Below are positions 19,201 to 28,147 of a stretch of 59,633 bases of DNA, in pieces (the first letter of the stretch is position 1; every line of letters begins with the position of its first letter). The stretch covers positions 1 through 59,633 of the forward strand of contig NZ_KB904158.1 in the NCBI RefSeq assembly GCF_000380025.1, in the 5' to 3' direction. The translations under genes were made by a program, and so were the position numbers. The notes beneath the pieces were generated by a model that worked only from the letters and a program-made list of their open reading frames with translations, did no database searches and was not told the origin of the DNA. Origin of the DNA: Streptococcus entericus DSM 14446 (GTDB taxonomy: Bacteria; Bacillota; Bacilli; Lactobacillales; Streptococcaceae).

Positions 19201-19460
19201 AGCAAATCGCTTTTGCTGAGACTGAGCAAGAACTGGCAAAAATCAAGGTAGAAGTTGAGAAATTAGTGGCACAAGGCACAACCTCACCAGTCGATGGCAA
19301 GCTGAAGGCTCTCTCATCAGAGGCACCTCGTCCTAGCACCTCAGAGGCTAAGACAGGTCTGCCAAAAACTGGAGAACAGTCTCACTTTGTGACTGTGGCA
19401 ACTGGTATCGGTTTGCTCTTGAGCAGTTTAGGTTTGGCTAATCGTCGGAAACGTTGCTAA
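16221..19460 (+). CDS. LPXTG-anchored surface protein of unknown function
   Basis: Surface protein of 1079 aa. The ATG at 16221 follows GGAGGTAGAGGA; an in-frame ATG at 16170 lacks a ribosome-binding site. It has a signal peptide (MKKKHFLFTSMA...AQAEE) and a low-complexity acidic/Pro/Ser/Thr stretch to about 130. A large beta-rich region with Ig-like segments follows (such as SVKKGETVTYTFTF). At about 800-900 is a module that matches the one before the pullulanase anchor. Next come proline repeats (PKPDGTTPQPGVVP, about 910-960), a charged helical segment, LPKTGE at 1047-1052, a hydrophobic helix and RRKR. Sortase A should anchor it. The ligand is unknown; adhesin is the likely class. Confidence 0.9.
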   Translation: MKKKHFLFTSMAIAAILSANVAQAEELAKSSNDADKELVISDAQPKASEAETGTTRAKAVAGPASTQQDQEDKQNPQPDQASHLPEGAAPHSVATSSTSPASIVLVTETAAKPKVSEVVTSQTEFFTPDVNGTSVDVSTPYLRLEKLDHPVVVTQHLINEETGKVSASSTVAQNGVVNPNLDADKQDLRPYVSFQYKDLAVGRYRSEFTFTDLEDRVLGIDSASQDKLASYPIIEVKALEFVEPTLLSVTADKASVKKGETVTYTFTFDRSAFKSDKSIKMNYKVDQGDNQAHSYSHYDHIYSDGRMTVSVTGWLPGDISLSFAESDSYSIFDNQSDDYKQVASISQEMKDKIKTLLPKVVVLDEEQEKNTGVKKISLLHVKADGTELVLPPHRDRTDDFRPNYQLITLAVGDKLVYDIELEDGKAGGTASANFYFGGAPKKTEDGNYEKNYDVSYFTAYEHIEKTTPNFRLELPITANYYGTLNSGYIDIYSNDKRLDDAYEKLDAYSGYLFSVDNPKPSVSFTAVAPEREVYYLGEFPTLTAKLSETIDLNQVDAIELWLAGNTTSYSDVRLSPVTVYKDITDADGKRIDGEWVLSDERLFSTTDYQNKKVGIVSYTKAVVRFKDDSKVEVESFPGLNYRISDEKKYIESGAGAFLVSGQDKAHTLSSSPIWTELGRVPEALQNRALRTHKVLLHDSAGRLVKPTETDLIFYDYDLTSESDVYYYLPLSGQLTKLTPKPYHNKRYSVPVTETTGVYVIADKKGAETINTHNQSKILTQSDTDIYVRVTESDINAVASIKAEKVTETSILEKLPEEIKPQDIDLFDIKTLDKDGKFVQIKAEATVTLPVIPGRKVTKIIYFLPETGAVEELAHEWHQELNQVIFKVSHFSNYGVVYEAQASQPEPETPSPKPEETTPQPGVVPPKPDGTTPQPGVVPPKPDGTTPKPDVVSPQPGTPTSRPEVTTVLSKERHKLLLTVDQSQLTDQQKGQLAEQIAFAETEQELAKIKVEVEKLVAQGTTSPVDGKLKALSSEAPRPSTSEAKTGLPKTGEQSHFVTVATGIGLLLSSLGLANRRKRC

Positions 19461-19489
19461 GCGACCTAATAAGTTAGCTTAAACTAGTG

Positions 19490-19526
19490 AAATGACCTTG
19501 CCTCTTTGAAGAAGCAAGGTCATTTT
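19490..19526. terminator. Bidirectional terminator between surface protein and cutC
   Basis: AAATGACCTTGC pairs with GCAAGGTCATTT between convergent genes. Confidence 0.85.
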
Positions 19527-19545
19527 GGTATGCTTTGTTGGCTGG

Positions 19546-20178
19546 TTACAACAAACCAGTGCCGTGGACTTGGTTGGTGCCTGTCTGTGCGAGCAAGTCA
19601 GCATAGTTGGTTTTGTTGACACCGCCACCGAGGAGAATCTCGATGCGACCGTCAGCGTGGCTAATCAAGGTCTTGATATGATCGATGTTGTCAAAAATGT
19701 TGCGACGTTTTTCTGAACCATGAAGGAGAAGGCGCTTGAAACCGAGCTCAATCAGCTGGTCGAGGGCTGTTGTCTGCTCTGCTATTGGTACCAAATCAAA
19801 AGCCATATGAAAGACCATGTCTACCCCTTGGCAAGCGGGCAAGAGTTGCTCGATAGCCTCTGTGTCGATGCGGTTATCCGGCGTCAGACAGCCAAAGACT
19901 AGAGCGTCGCTCTCTAGCTCAACCGCGCGGAGGATATCCTCCTCCATGATACGGAGCTCGATGTCGTTATAGACAAAGTCACCGCCGCGAGGGCGAATCA
20001 TGGTTGCGACAGTAATCTGGTTGTCGTGGAGGAAACGAGCAGCTTCCTTGATGACACCGTAGCTGGGAGTTGTTCCCCCAACAGCTAGGTTATCACAGAG
20101 CTCAACACGGGTGATGTCCGTTCCGACCAGGCGGTGGAGGTCAGTTAGGTTTTCGGCGCAAAATTCTTTTGTAATCAT
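19546..20178 (-). CDS. cutC: CutC family protein
   Basis: 210-aa TIM-barrel protein of the CutC family. The name comes from an E. coli copper-tolerance phenotype, and the biochemical role remains unclear. Family features: KEFCAENLTDL near the start, RVELCDNLAVGGTTPS, TMIRPRGGDFVY (about 60-71), FGCLTPD, and a glycine-rich end (LLGGGVN...QVHGTGL). The length is close to the bacterial norm. It is monocistronic, with TATAAT on the minus strand about 30 bases upstream and a shared terminator downstream. Confidence 0.9.
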   Translation of the reverse strand: MITKEFCAENLTDLHRLVGTDITRVELCDNLAVGGTTPSYGVIKEAARFLHDNQITVATMIRPRGGDFVYNDIELRIMEEDILRAVELESDALVFGCLTPDNRIDTEAIEQLLPACQGVDMVFHMAFDLVPIAEQTTALDQLIELGFKRLLLHGSEKRRNIFDNIDHIKTLISHADGRIEILLGGGVNKTNYADLLAQTGTNQVHGTGLL

Positions 20179-20230
20179 CTTAGTCTCCTTATTTTTAGTG
20201 ATAATTCATTATAACATAAGGCGTTAACGG

Positions 20231-20259
20231 TTGCAATTTTCGGCTATTTTTTGTAGAAT
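20231..20259 (+). promoter_or_regulatory. Promoter of ridA-xpt
   Basis: TTGCAA (20231-20236), 17 bases, TAGAAT (20254-20259). Confidence 0.75.
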
Positions 20260-20289
20260 GAAGACAGAAAACAGGAAAGTGAGATAACG

Positions 20290-20667
20290 ATGAGAACGAT
20301 TAACACCCCTCATGCACCAGCAGCTATCGGTCCTTATGCCCAGGCTAAGGTCGTCGGCAATTTGCTCTTTACCAGCGGTCAGATTCCCTTGTCAGCAGAG
20401 ACAGGAGAGATTGTCGGCACAACCATCGAAGAACAGACCCAACAGGTTCTAAAGAACCTGGAAGCCATTTTGACTGAGGCGGGGACAAGTTTTAATAAGG
20501 TTGTCAAGACCACTTGTTTCTTGGCAGATATGGCTGATTTTGTGGCGTTTAACAGTGTTTATGAGACGGCTTTTACAGCAGAAGTACCCGCTCGCTCTGC
20601 CGTTGAGGTCGCTCGTTTACCGCGTGATGTCAAGATTGAGATTGAAGTGATTGCAGAGATTGGGTAA
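20290..20667 (+). CDS. RidA family enamine/imine deaminase
   Basis: RidA proteins hydrolyse reactive 2-aminoacrylate and related enamines made by PLP enzymes. The 125-aa length is normal for the trimeric YjgF/RidA fold. Seen: [12 protein letters not shown] near the start, [10 protein letters not shown], and the [10 protein letters not shown] motif with the conserved Arg of the active site. It lies 32 bases before xpt under one promoter, so the two are probably co-transcribed. Confidence 0.93.
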   Translation: MRTINTPHAPAAIGPYAQAKVVGNLLFTSGQIPLSAETGEIVGTTIEEQTQQVLKNLEAILTEAGTSFNKVVKTTCFLADMADFVAFNSVYETAFTAEVPARSAVEVARLPRDVKIEIEVIAEIG

Positions 20668-20699
20668 ACTCTAAAAGGCTACGAGCAGAGGAGGGGATG

Positions 20700-21281
20700 A
20701 TGAAATTATTAGAAGAACGTATTTTAGCGGATGGTCGTGTTTTAGGGGAAAACATTTTGAAGGTTGATAGCTTTTTGACCCACCAAGTGGACTACCAGCT
20801 GATGAAGGCCATCGGTCAGGTCTTTGCGACTGCCTATGCTGAGTGTGGGATTACAAAGGTGGTGACCATCGAAGCCTCAGGGATTTGCCCTGCCCTCTAC
20901 ACTGCTGAGGCGCTGGGTGTTCCCATGATTTTTGCTAAAAAGCATAAGAACATCACCATGACTGAGGGCATCTTAACGGCTGACGTTTATTCCTTCACCA
21001 AGCAGGTGACCAGCACTGTCTCGATTGCAGGTCGGCTCTTATCCGCCGAGGATAAGGTCTTGATTATCGATGATTTTTTGGCAAATGGCCAAGCTGCCAA
21101 GGGGCTTGTCGACATCATCAGTCAGGCTCAAGCTAGCATAGCTGGTGTCGGCATCGTTATCGAGAAATCCTTCCAAACAGGCCGCCAAGTGCTGGAAGAT
21201 TTAGGTGTTCAGGTGACATCTCTGGCTCGGATTGAGCGATTTGAGGACGGTCAGGTGGTCTTTGGACCAGCAGATGCTTAG
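20700..21281 (+). CDS. xpt: Xanthine phosphoribosyltransferase
   Basis: Converts xanthine and PRPP to XMP in purine salvage. The 193-aa length is normal. The PRPP-binding loop is visible as [15 protein letters not shown] (about 120-134), and the N-terminal MKLLEERIL and FLTHQVDY segments are typical. I start at the second of two tandem ATGs because GAGGAGGGG ends directly before the first. It is often preceded by a guanine riboswitch and followed by pbuX; neither is present here, and the gene follows ridA. No clear terminator is seen downstream. Confidence 0.93.
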   Translation: MKLLEERILADGRVLGENILKVDSFLTHQVDYQLMKAIGQVFATAYAECGITKVVTIEASGICPALYTAEALGVPMIFAKKHKNITMTEGILTADVYSFTKQVTSTVSIAGRLLSAEDKVLIIDDFLANGQAAKGLVDIISQAQASIAGVGIVIEKSFQTGRQVLEDLGVQVTSLARIERFEDGQVVFGPADA

Positions 21282-21387
21282 GGATGCATGATGATACTAG
21301 ATGCAAGAGTTAGAGATAGTCATGTGGCATGCTTGGTAGAAATTTTTGGCCTCATCTAGACTCTTTATAAAAAAGTCTACAAATCTC

Positions 21388-21416
21388 TTGACAGCTCTGC
21401 TATTTTTCGGTAGAAT
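21388..21416 (+). promoter_or_regulatory. rpsU promoter
   Basis: TTGACA (21388-21393), 17 bases, TAGAAT (21411-21416). A near-consensus promoter about 48 bases before the start codon. Confidence 0.85.
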
Positions 21417-21463
21417 AGCTAAGAACGTGAAAATGTTACATTATCTTGAGGAGGTGAAAAAAT

Positions 21464-21640
21464 ATGTCAAAAACAGTTGTCCGTAAGAATGAGTCACTTG
21501 ACGACGCACTCCGTCGTTTCAAACGTGCGGTTGTGAAAGCTGGTACTCTTCAAGAGGTGCGTAAACGTGAGCACTATGAGAAACCGTCTGTGAAACGCAA
21601 ACGCAAATCAGAAGCTGCTCGTAAACGTAAGAAATTCTAA
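21464..21640 (+). CDS. rpsU: 30S ribosomal protein S21
   Basis: Small basic ribosomal protein of 58 aa that joins the 30S platform near the anti-Shine-Dalgarno region of 16S rRNA. The translation begins [19 protein letters not shown] and ends in a Lys/Arg-rich tail ([15 protein letters not shown]), as in Firmicute S21. The start follows GAGGAGG at ideal spacing. It has its own strong promoter and terminator. Confidence 0.97.
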   Translation: MSKTVVRKNESLDDALRRFKRAVVKAGTLQEVRKREHYEKPSVKRKRKSEAARKRKKF

Positions 21641-21667
21641 TGTTTAGCGAGCGCAAACAATGACTGT

Positions 21668-21710
21668 GATAGAGGCTGGGACTTAAGTCCTCGCCTCTAT
21701 CTTGTTTTTT
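21668..21710 (+). terminator. rpsU terminator
   Basis: GATAGAGGC pairs with GCCTCTATC, with an inner GGGACTTAAGTCC partial palindrome, followed by TTGTTTTTT. Confidence 0.85.
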
Positions 21711-21755
21711 AGCGCTGGATGATTTGGGTTTATAGAGACTTAAAAAGGAAGAGGA

Positions 21756-23027
21756 ATGATCAATTTTCAAGAGGCTTTTGAGTGGTTGAAAACGAGCTTA
21801 AGTTTTGGGATAACGCCAGGTTTAGAGCGTGTCCAGTGGCTATTAGAGCAACTCGGCAACCCTCAACATCAGCTAGCTGCCATCCATGTGGTTGGGACAA
21901 ATGGCAAGGGTTCAACGGTTAACTATCTAAGACATATCTTTCAGGAGGCAGGGTATACTGTCGGCACCTTCACCTCGCCGTCTATCATGGATTTTAGAGA
22001 GCGAATAGCGGTTAATGGTCATATGATCAGTCGTGAGGATTTTGCTAAAGCAGTTGAGCTCCTTCAGCCAGTAGTGTCTCGTTTGGAAAGCGAGACGGAC
22101 TTTGGTCCTGTGACGGAGTTTGAGCTAATAACCCTAATCATGTTTATTTACTTTGCTCGCTTACATCCAGTGGATTTAGTGGTGATTGAGGCGGGCTTGG
22201 GTGGTCGGTATGACTCGACCAATGTGTTTACCCCGCTGGCAGTTATTTGTACCTCTATTGGTCTTGACCATCAGAATTTTCTAGGAGATACTCATCTGGC
22301 GATTGCTGGCGAGAAAATTGGTGTGCTAAAGAAGGGAGTACCTCTGATTTTCGCTGAAAGTCGTTCGGAGGTGCGCCAGCTTTTTTACCAAACCGCTAAT
22401 GATTTGAGTAGTCCTGTCTATGAAAAGGGCAAGCATTTTGACCTCACAGAGACTGACACAGGCCTTACCTTTTCTGACGAAGAGGGGCAATTAACAAATC
22501 TCCTATTGGCCATGCCAGGTCAACACCAGGTATCAAATGCTAGTCTAGCGCTGATGACCAGCCGCCTGTTGGCAAAGACTTACCCAAATCTTACTGATGA
22601 GCACATCAAAAATGCTCTGGCCAAGAGCTTTTGGTTGGGACGGACGGAATTTATCTTCCCAAACCTCATGATTGATGGCGCCCATAATGATGAAAGCATC
22701 AAGGCTCTAGTCGATGTCTTACAGCAAGATTATGCTGACAAGACGATTCATATTCTCTTTGCGGCCATAGATACCAAGCCTGCTCACTCTATGTTGCAGC
22801 AGCTACAGGGATTTGCTGACCTGACCGTCACGACATTTGATTATCCCAAGGCCTATGCCCTAGAGGCTTACCCTGAAGCCTATCCCCGTGTAGCGTCTTT
22901 TGAAAAATGGCTAGCGCGGTTGGAGGAAGCAAGAGAAGAAGATCTTTTTGTCATTACAGGCTCACTTTATTTTATTGGTCAAGTGAGACGACATCTTTTA
23001 TCACCTCAAGGCTCGTCAAATGCTTGA
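21756..23027 (+). CDS. folC: Bifunctional folylpolyglutamate synthase/dihydrofolate synthase
   Basis: Adds glutamate to dihydropteroate and then to folates; cytoplasmic Mur-ligase-like enzyme. The 423-aa length is typical. The P-loop VVGTNGKGST lies at about 45-54, the DFRERI folate-loop segment at about 86-91, and EAGLGGRYDSTN in the middle domain. IDGAHN in the C-terminal domain carries the ligase His-Asn. AAGGAAGAGG precedes the ATG. It is followed by murB 72 bases later with a separate TGGTATAAT -10 element between. Confidence 0.93.
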   Translation: MINFQEAFEWLKTSLSFGITPGLERVQWLLEQLGNPQHQLAAIHVVGTNGKGSTVNYLRHIFQEAGYTVGTFTSPSIMDFRERIAVNGHMISREDFAKAVELLQPVVSRLESETDFGPVTEFELITLIMFIYFARLHPVDLVVIEAGLGGRYDSTNVFTPLAVICTSIGLDHQNFLGDTHLAIAGEKIGVLKKGVPLIFAESRSEVRQLFYQTANDLSSPVYEKGKHFDLTETDTGLTFSDEEGQLTNLLLAMPGQHQVSNASLALMTSRLLAKTYPNLTDEHIKNALAKSFWLGRTEFIFPNLMIDGAHNDESIKALVDVLQQDYADKTIHILFAAIDTKPAHSMLQQLQGFADLTVTTFDYPKAYALEAYPEAYPRVASFEKWLARLEEAREEDLFVITGSLYFIGQVRRHLLSPQGSSNA

Positions 23028-23099
23028 GCTTTTGGTATAATAGATAAGATTGCTCTATTTGTGCAATTAGTTTGACACGGAAAAGAATAATAACGACAC

Positions 23100-23999
23100 A
23101 TGAAACAACACATCATAGACACCTTAGCAGGTATCGATATTCGGTTTGACGAGCCACTGAAACCCTATACCTACACAAAAGTCGGTGGTCCGGTTGACTA
23201 CCTTGCATTTCCTAGAAACAAATTTGAGTTGGAACGCCTCGTTCGCTTTGCCAATCAGGAAAACATTCCTTGGATGGTTTTGGGAAATTCAAGCAATATC
23301 ATCGTTCGCGATGGGGGTATTCGTGGATTTGTCATTATGTTTGATAAATTCAATACAGTGACGGTTAATGGCTATGTTATTGAAGCAGAAGCAGGAGCCA
23401 ACTTGATTGAAACGACCAAAGTTGCTCAGTTTCACAGTTTGACTGGCTTCGAGTTTGCCTGTGGCATTCCTGGCAGCATCGGTGGGGCGGTTTTCATGAA
23501 CGCAGGTGCTTACGGGGGTGAGATTGCTCATATCCTCTCATCTGTCAAGGTGATGACCAAATCAGGTGAGATAAAAACCCTTGATGCTAAGGATATGCGT
23601 TTTGGCTATCGCCAGTCGCTTATTCAGGAAACGGGCGATATCGTTATCTCTGCTAAGTTCGCCCTAAAACCAGGTGATTACACATTGATTAGTCAAGAGA
23701 TGGCGCGATTAACCCATTTACGCGAACTCAAGCAGCCACTGGAGTTTCCGTCCTGTGGGTCTGTCTTTAAGCGACCAGTCGGACATTTTGCAGGTCAGCT
23801 CATCATGGAAGCTAATCTCAAAGGGCACCGTATCGGTGGTGTTGAAGTCTCAACCAAACATGCAGGATTTATGGTTAATGTGGCTGATGGCACTGCCCAA
23901 GATTATGAACAGTTAATTGCCCATGTGCAGGCTGTCGTGAAAGAACGAACAGGCATTGCGCTTGAGACAGAAGTACGAGTGATTGGAGAAAAGGGATAA
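23100..23999 (+). CDS. murB: UDP-N-acetylenolpyruvoylglucosamine reductase
   Basis: FAD enzyme that reduces UDP-GlcNAc-enolpyruvate to UDP-MurNAc with NADPH, the second committed step of peptidoglycan synthesis. 299 aa. FAD-binding signatures: [12 protein letters not shown] (about 22-33), [14 protein letters not shown], and [26 protein letters not shown] (positions about 117-142). The catalytic Ser lies in [10 protein letters not shown] and the catalytic Glu in the last 10 residues (ETEVRVIGE). A TATAAT at 23036-23041 in TTTGGTATAAT context gives an extended -10 promoter. It sits directly before potABCD, a common streptococcal order. Confidence 0.95.
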   Translation: MKQHIIDTLAGIDIRFDEPLKPYTYTKVGGPVDYLAFPRNKFELERLVRFANQENIPWMVLGNSSNIIVRDGGIRGFVIMFDKFNTVTVNGYVIEAEAGANLIETTKVAQFHSLTGFEFACGIPGSIGGAVFMNAGAYGGEIAHILSSVKVMTKSGEIKTLDAKDMRFGYRQSLIQETGDIVISAKFALKPGDYTLISQEMARLTHLRELKQPLEFPSCGSVFKRPVGHFAGQLIMEANLKGHRIGGVEVSTKHAGFMVNVADGTAQDYEQLIAHVQAVVKERTGIALETEVRVIGEKG

Positions 24000-24053
24000 T
24001 CCTCTTGAGTGGATTAGTCCGATAGAAATAAGACAAAGTGAGGAAAACAGGCA

Positions 24054-25208
24054 GTGACACAACCGATTATCGCCTTTAAGAATGTCACCAAGACATTCGA
24101 GGACAGTGGTACGCAGGTGCTGAAAAATATTAATTTTGAACTAGAAGAAGGGAAGTTCTATACCCTTTTGGGGGCTTCTGGTTCAGGAAAATCAACCATA
24201 CTGAACATCATTGCAGGACTTCTTGACGCGACTAGCGGTGATGTCTATTTGGATGGCAAGCGGATTAACGATGTCCCAATCAACAAGCGGGATGTCCACA
24301 CCGTTTTCCAAAACTATGCCCTCTTCCCCCACATGAACGTCTATGAAAATGTGGCTTTTCCGCTCAAGCTGAAAAAGGTGGACAAGGATGAGATTGACCG
24401 CCGTGTGGCAGAAGCCCTGAAAATGGTGCGTCTGGAGGGCTATGATAAGCGACCTATTCAGAAATTGTCTGGCGGTCAGCGCCAGCGGGTAGCCATCGCC
24501 CGTGCCATTATCAATCAACCGCGGGTGGTGCTCCTAGATGAGCCCCTATCAGCTCTTGATTTGAAATTGCGGACGGAGATGCAGTATGAGCTCCGTGAGC
24601 TCCAGCAGCGTCTAGGCATCACCTTTGTGTTTGTCACCCATGATCAGGAAGAGGCGCTTGCCATGAGTGACTGGATTTTTATTATGAACGAAGGCGAGAT
24701 TGTCCAATCAGGAACGCCAGTTGACATCTACGACGAGCCCATCAACAACTTTGTGGCAACTTTCATCGGCGAATCCAATATCTTGCCTGCTACCATGATT
24801 AAGGACTATTTGGTGGAATTTAACGGCAAGCAATTTGAAGCTGTGGACGGAGGGATGCGCCCTAATGAACCTGTTGAGGTGGTCATCCGTCCAGAGGATT
24901 TGCAGATTACCCTGCCAGAAGAGGGCAAGTTGCAGGTTAAGGTTGATACCCAGCTCTTTCGAGGGGTTCACTATGAAATTATCGCCTATGATGACCTCGG
25001 TAACGAATGGATGATTCATTCGACCAGAAAGGCTATTGTCGGGGAGGTCATTGGGCTAGACTTTGAGCCAGAAGACATCCACATCATGCGTCTCAACGAG
25101 ACAGAAGAAGAGTTTGATGCTCGTATCGAGGAGTATGTCGAGGTCGAGGAGGTTGAGGACGGTCTCATCAATGCTATTGAGGAGGAACGTCATGAAGAAA
25201 ACCTCTAG
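24054..25208 (+). CDS. potA: Spermidine/putrescine ABC transporter ATPase
   Basis: ATPase of the polyamine importer PotABCD. 384 aa, starting with GTG after GAGGAAAA. Walker [10 protein letters not shown] (40-48), Q-loop [16 protein letters not shown], signature [14 protein letters not shown], Walker [13 protein letters not shown] and switch His in [10 protein letters not shown]-terminal TOBE domain (about 270-350) follows. The last about 30 residues are very acidic. The end overlaps potB by 17 bases. Confidence 0.95.
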   Translation: MTQPIIAFKNVTKTFEDSGTQVLKNINFELEEGKFYTLLGASGSGKSTILNIIAGLLDATSGDVYLDGKRINDVPINKRDVHTVFQNYALFPHMNVYENVAFPLKLKKVDKDEIDRRVAEALKMVRLEGYDKRPIQKLSGGQRQRVAIARAIINQPRVVLLDEPLSALDLKLRTEMQYELRELQQRLGITFVFVTHDQEEALAMSDWIFIMNEGEIVQSGTPVDIYDEPINNFVATFIGESNILPATMIKDYLVEFNGKQFEAVDGGMRPNEPVEVVIRPEDLQITLPEEGKLQVKVDTQLFRGVHYEIIAYDDLGNEWMIHSTRKAIVGEVIGLDFEPEDIHIMRLNETEEEFDARIEEYVEVEEVEDGLINAIEEERHEENL

Positions 25209-25986
25209 TTTCCTGGCTGTGCCTTACTACCTTTGGCTGGTTCTCTTTGTTGTTGCGCCTGTTGCCTTGATTTTTTGGCAGTCACTCTTTGATGTGCAAG
25301 GGAACTTTGGACTTGCCAACTATCAGACCTTTTTCAGCAGTAACACCTACCTGCGGATGAGTTTTAACTCGGTCTTCTACGCTGGTGTCATCACCCTGAT
25401 TACCCTAGTCATCGCCTATCCTTTAGCTTACCTCTTGACCAAGCTCAAGCACAAGCAACTCTGGCTCATGCTGGTTATCTTGCCGACTTGGGTTAATCTC
25501 TTGCTAAAAGCTTACGCTTTTATGGGGATTTTCGGTCAGCAGGGAGGAATTAACAGCTTTTTGAGCTTTATTGGGATTGGTCCCCAGCAGATCTTGTTTA
25601 CGGATTTTTCCTTCATTTTTGTGGCTAGCTATATCGAGCTGCCCTTTATGATTTTGCCGATTTTTAACGCCTTAGACGACCTTGACCAGAACTTGGTCAA
25701 TGCCAGTCGAGATCTTGGCGCTAACGAGGTGCAGACCTTTAGCAAGATCATCTTTCCCTTATCGCTTAATGGCGTCCGATCAGGGGTTCAATCGGTTTTT
25801 ATCCCAAGTCTGAGCTTGTTTATGTTGACCCGCCTGATTGGTGGTAACCGAGTGATTACGCTGGGAACGGCTATTGAACAACACTTCTTGACCACGCAGA
25901 ACAAGGGGATGGGTTCAACCATCGGAGTCGTTCTGATTGTGGCTATGATTTTGACCATGTGGGTGACAAAGGAGAGACGGAAATGA
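25192..25986 (+). CDS. potB: Spermidine/putrescine ABC transporter permease PotB
   Basis: Inner-membrane permease, 264 aa, six predicted membrane segments. It contains the cytoplasmic EAA-like loop ([22 protein letters not shown]) that contacts PotA. The ATG at 25192 is preceded by GAGGAGGAACGTC inside the 3' end of potA; a longer reading from 25063 lies wholly within potA and is rejected. The stop overlaps the potC start (ATGA). Confidence 0.95.
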   Translation: MKKTSSFLAVPYYLWLVLFVVAPVALIFWQSLFDVQGNFGLANYQTFFSSNTYLRMSFNSVFYAGVITLITLVIAYPLAYLLTKLKHKQLWLMLVILPTWVNLLLKAYAFMGIFGQQGGINSFLSFIGIGPQQILFTDFSFIFVASYIELPFMILPIFNALDDLDQNLVNASRDLGANEVQTFSKIIFPLSLNGVRSGVQSVFIPSLSLFMLTRLIGGNRVITLGTAIEQHFLTTQNKGMGSTIGVVLIVAMILTMWVTKERRK

Positions 25987-26759
25987 AAAAATTAGCAAAT
26001 CTTTATCTGGGTTTAGTCTTTGTCACTCTCTATGCCCCTATTGTTTACTTGATTGTTTATTCTTTCAATGCTGGGGGGGACATGAATGCCTTTTCTGGGC
26101 TGACCTTGGAGCACTACGGTACCATGTTTGGCGACAGTCGGCTCATGTTGATTTTGGTGGAGACCTTTTTCCTGGCTTTTCTGAGTGCTCTCTTAGCGAC
26201 GGTGATTGGCACCTTTGGGGCTATCACCATCTACCAGCTGCGACAGTCGTCGCAAAATGCTCTTCTGGCTGCTAATAACGTGCTCATGGTTGCGCCTGAT
26301 GTCATGATTGGAGCGAGTTTTCTCTTGCTCTTTACCTTTTTAGGGTTTCAGCTGGGGATGGTCTCTGTCTTGCTGAGCCATGTGGCCTTTTCGATTCCTA
26401 TCGTGGTGCTCATGGTTCTGCCGCGTTTGAAAGAAATGAATGCTGACATGATTAACGCTGCCTATGACCTTGGGGCAAGCCGTTTTCAGATGATGAAAGA
26501 AGTCATGTTGCCTTATTTGACCCCAGGGATTATAGCCGGCTACTTTATGGCCTTTACTTACTCGCTGGATGATTTTGCGGTGACCTTCTTTTTGACAGGA
26601 AATGGGTTTTCGACCTTGGCTGTGGAGATTTACTCTCGGGCGCGTAAGGGGATTTCACTTGAAATCAATGCCCTGTCAACCATCGTCTTTCTCTTTAGCA
26701 TCTTGCTGGTGATTGGCTACTACTTTATCTCTCAAGAGAAGGAGGACAAGCATGCGTAG
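25983..26759 (+). CDS. potC: Spermidine/putrescine ABC transporter permease PotC
   Basis: Second permease of the polyamine importer, 258 aa, six membrane segments, with an EAA-like loop (AAYDLGASRFQMMKEVMLPYLTPG). GGAGAGACGGAA precedes the ATG, which overlaps the potB stop. It overlaps the potD start by eight bases, so all four pot genes are coupled. Confidence 0.95.
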   Translation: MKKLANLYLGLVFVTLYAPIVYLIVYSFNAGGDMNAFSGLTLEHYGTMFGDSRLMLILVETFFLAFLSALLATVIGTFGAITIYQLRQSSQNALLAANNVLMVAPDVMIGASFLLLFTFLGFQLGMVSVLLSHVAFSIPIVVLMVLPRLKEMNADMINAAYDLGASRFQMMKEVMLPYLTPGIIAGYFMAFTYSLDDFAVTFFLTGNGFSTLAVEIYSRARKGISLEINALSTIVFLFSILLVIGYYFISQEKEDKHA

Positions 26760-27819
26760 ATTATATGCCTTTTTAGGGGGTGTTATCGCCATCGTCGCTC
26801 TGCTATTTTCCATCAGTCTCGTGATGAAAAAGACCAATGATACAGGCGGCAATAAGCTAGTGGTCTATAACTGGGGGGACTACATCGACCCTGAGTTGTT
26901 GGAGCAGTTTACTGAAGAGACAGGCATCCAGGTGCAGTATGAGACCTTTGACAGTAACGAAGCCATGTACACTAAGATCAAGCAGGGTGGGACAACCTAT
27001 GATATCGCGGTGCCGAGTGACTACATGATTGACAAGATGCGGCGCGAGGACCTTTTGGTCAAGCTGGATAAGTCTAAACTGGAGGGGCTAGAGCACATCG
27101 GTCAGGAGTTTTTGGGCAAGAGTTTCGATGAAAGTAATGACTACTCCATTCCTTATTTTTGGGGAACGGTAGGGATTATTTACAATACTAGCCTGATTGA
27201 TGAGGAAATCGCTCACTGGGAGGATCTCTGGAATCCTGACTTTGAAAACAGCATTATTCTGGTGGACGGGGCGCGTGAGGTCATGGGCTTCGGGCTGAAC
27301 AGCATGGGCCATAGTCTTAATTCAAAGAACATGGCAGAGCTGACAGCTGTTGCTGAGCGGCTCAACCAGCTGACACCAAACATCAAGGCCATCGTGGCTG
27401 ATGAGCTCAAGGGGTATATGATTCAGGGGGATGCAGCTATTGGCGTGACCTTCTCAGGAGAGGCCAGTGAGATGCTGGATGCCAACGAGGACTTGGTTTA
27501 TGTGGTCCCAAGCGAAGGCTCCAACCTCTGGTTTGATAATCTTGTTATCCCTAAAACGGTCAAACACGAAGAAGAAGCCTATGCCTTTATCAATTTCATG
27601 TTGCGACCAGAAGTGGCCGCCCAGAATGCGGAGTATATCGGTTACGCCACACCAAATACCAAGGCAAAGGCACTTTTGCCTGCTGAGATTACTGAGGACG
27701 AGGCCTTTTACCCTAGTCAGGAAACCGTTGAAAAGCTAGAAGTTTACGATAACCTTGGTCAGAAATGGCTGGGCATCTATAACGATTTGTTCCTACAATT
27801 TAAGATGTATCGGAAATAG
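26752..27819 (+). CDS. potD: Spermidine/putrescine-binding protein PotD
   Basis: Extracytoplasmic polyamine-binding protein, 355 aa. The ATG at 26752 has AGAAGGAGG upstream. An N-terminal hydrophobic anchor (about 5-24) lacks a lipobox Cys, so it is probably a signal-anchored binding protein, as in other streptococci. The mature part starts with KLVVYNWGDYIDPELL and has the polyamine-pocket signatures (YETFDSNEAMYTK, WFDNLVIPKTVK). It is the last gene of the operon. Confidence 0.95.
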   Translation: MRRLYAFLGGVIAIVALLFSISLVMKKTNDTGGNKLVVYNWGDYIDPELLEQFTEETGIQVQYETFDSNEAMYTKIKQGGTTYDIAVPSDYMIDKMRREDLLVKLDKSKLEGLEHIGQEFLGKSFDESNDYSIPYFWGTVGIIYNTSLIDEEIAHWEDLWNPDFENSIILVDGAREVMGFGLNSMGHSLNSKNMAELTAVAERLNQLTPNIKAIVADELKGYMIQGDAAIGVTFSGEASEMLDANEDLVYVVPSEGSNLWFDNLVIPKTVKHEEEAYAFINFMLRPEVAAQNAEYIGYATPNTKAKALLPAEITEDEAFYPSQETVEKLEVYDNLGQKWLGIYNDLFLQFKMYRK

Positions 27820-27935
27820 GACTAGCAGCAAAACCAATTTTATCTAGCTGCTGAAATCTATTAACAGCCTAAGGTTAAGATCGCATCGAACACTTGATTA
27901 AGTTTATTAAGGGTGATCCGTTTAGAACGAGATTT

Positions 27936-27967
27936 GTGACGACATTGCTAGCTAGCCTTGTCGTCAC
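27936..27967. repeat. 32-base near-perfect palindrome in the potD-zinc operon gap
   Basis: GTGACGACA-TT-GCTAG and CTAGC-CT-TGTCGTCAC form a palindrome with two mismatched pairs. No T-run follows, so it is not a standard terminator. The surrounding 325-base gap (27820-28144) otherwise holds a terminator-like hairpin, a promoter and no gene I can support. Confidence 0.6.
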
Positions 27968-28016
27968 CAGTTTAACCTGTAGCCCTTTCCCTATCCAAAA
28001 AAGAACAGGATTACTA

Positions 28017-28077
28017 AACAGCAGCTCAACAAGATTGAGATGGTTAGCCATCACCATCCTCTAGTTGGGCTGTTTTT
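28017..28077 (+). terminator. Terminator-like double hairpin before the zinc operon
   Basis: AACAGC-AGCTCAAC pairs with GTTGGGCTGTT and encloses a second stem (GATGGT / ACCATC). TTTTT follows. It ends four bases before the -35 box of the next operon and may end the pot transcript. Confidence 0.6.
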
Positions 28078-28081
28078 CTGA

Positions 28082-28110
28082 TTGACATTTGTTTGGGGAG
28101 CTGGTACACT
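28082..28110 (+). promoter_or_regulatory. Promoter of the zinc-binding lipoprotein operon
   Basis: TTGACA (28082-28087), 17 bases, TACACT (28105-28110). TTAACTGGT at 28115-28123, at the predicted start site, matches the first two thirds of the AdcR box (TTAACYRGTTAA). The second half is poor, so AdcR control is only a possibility. Confidence 0.7.
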
Positions 28111-28147
28111 ATTCTTAACTGGTAGTTTACTGATTAAGGAGAAGATG

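Noticed and set aside
27875..28081. Possible transposase or peptide remnants in the potD-zinc operon gap
   Set aside because: Short frames on both strands were read, but none matched a family I recognise. The palindrome and terminator account for the structure.
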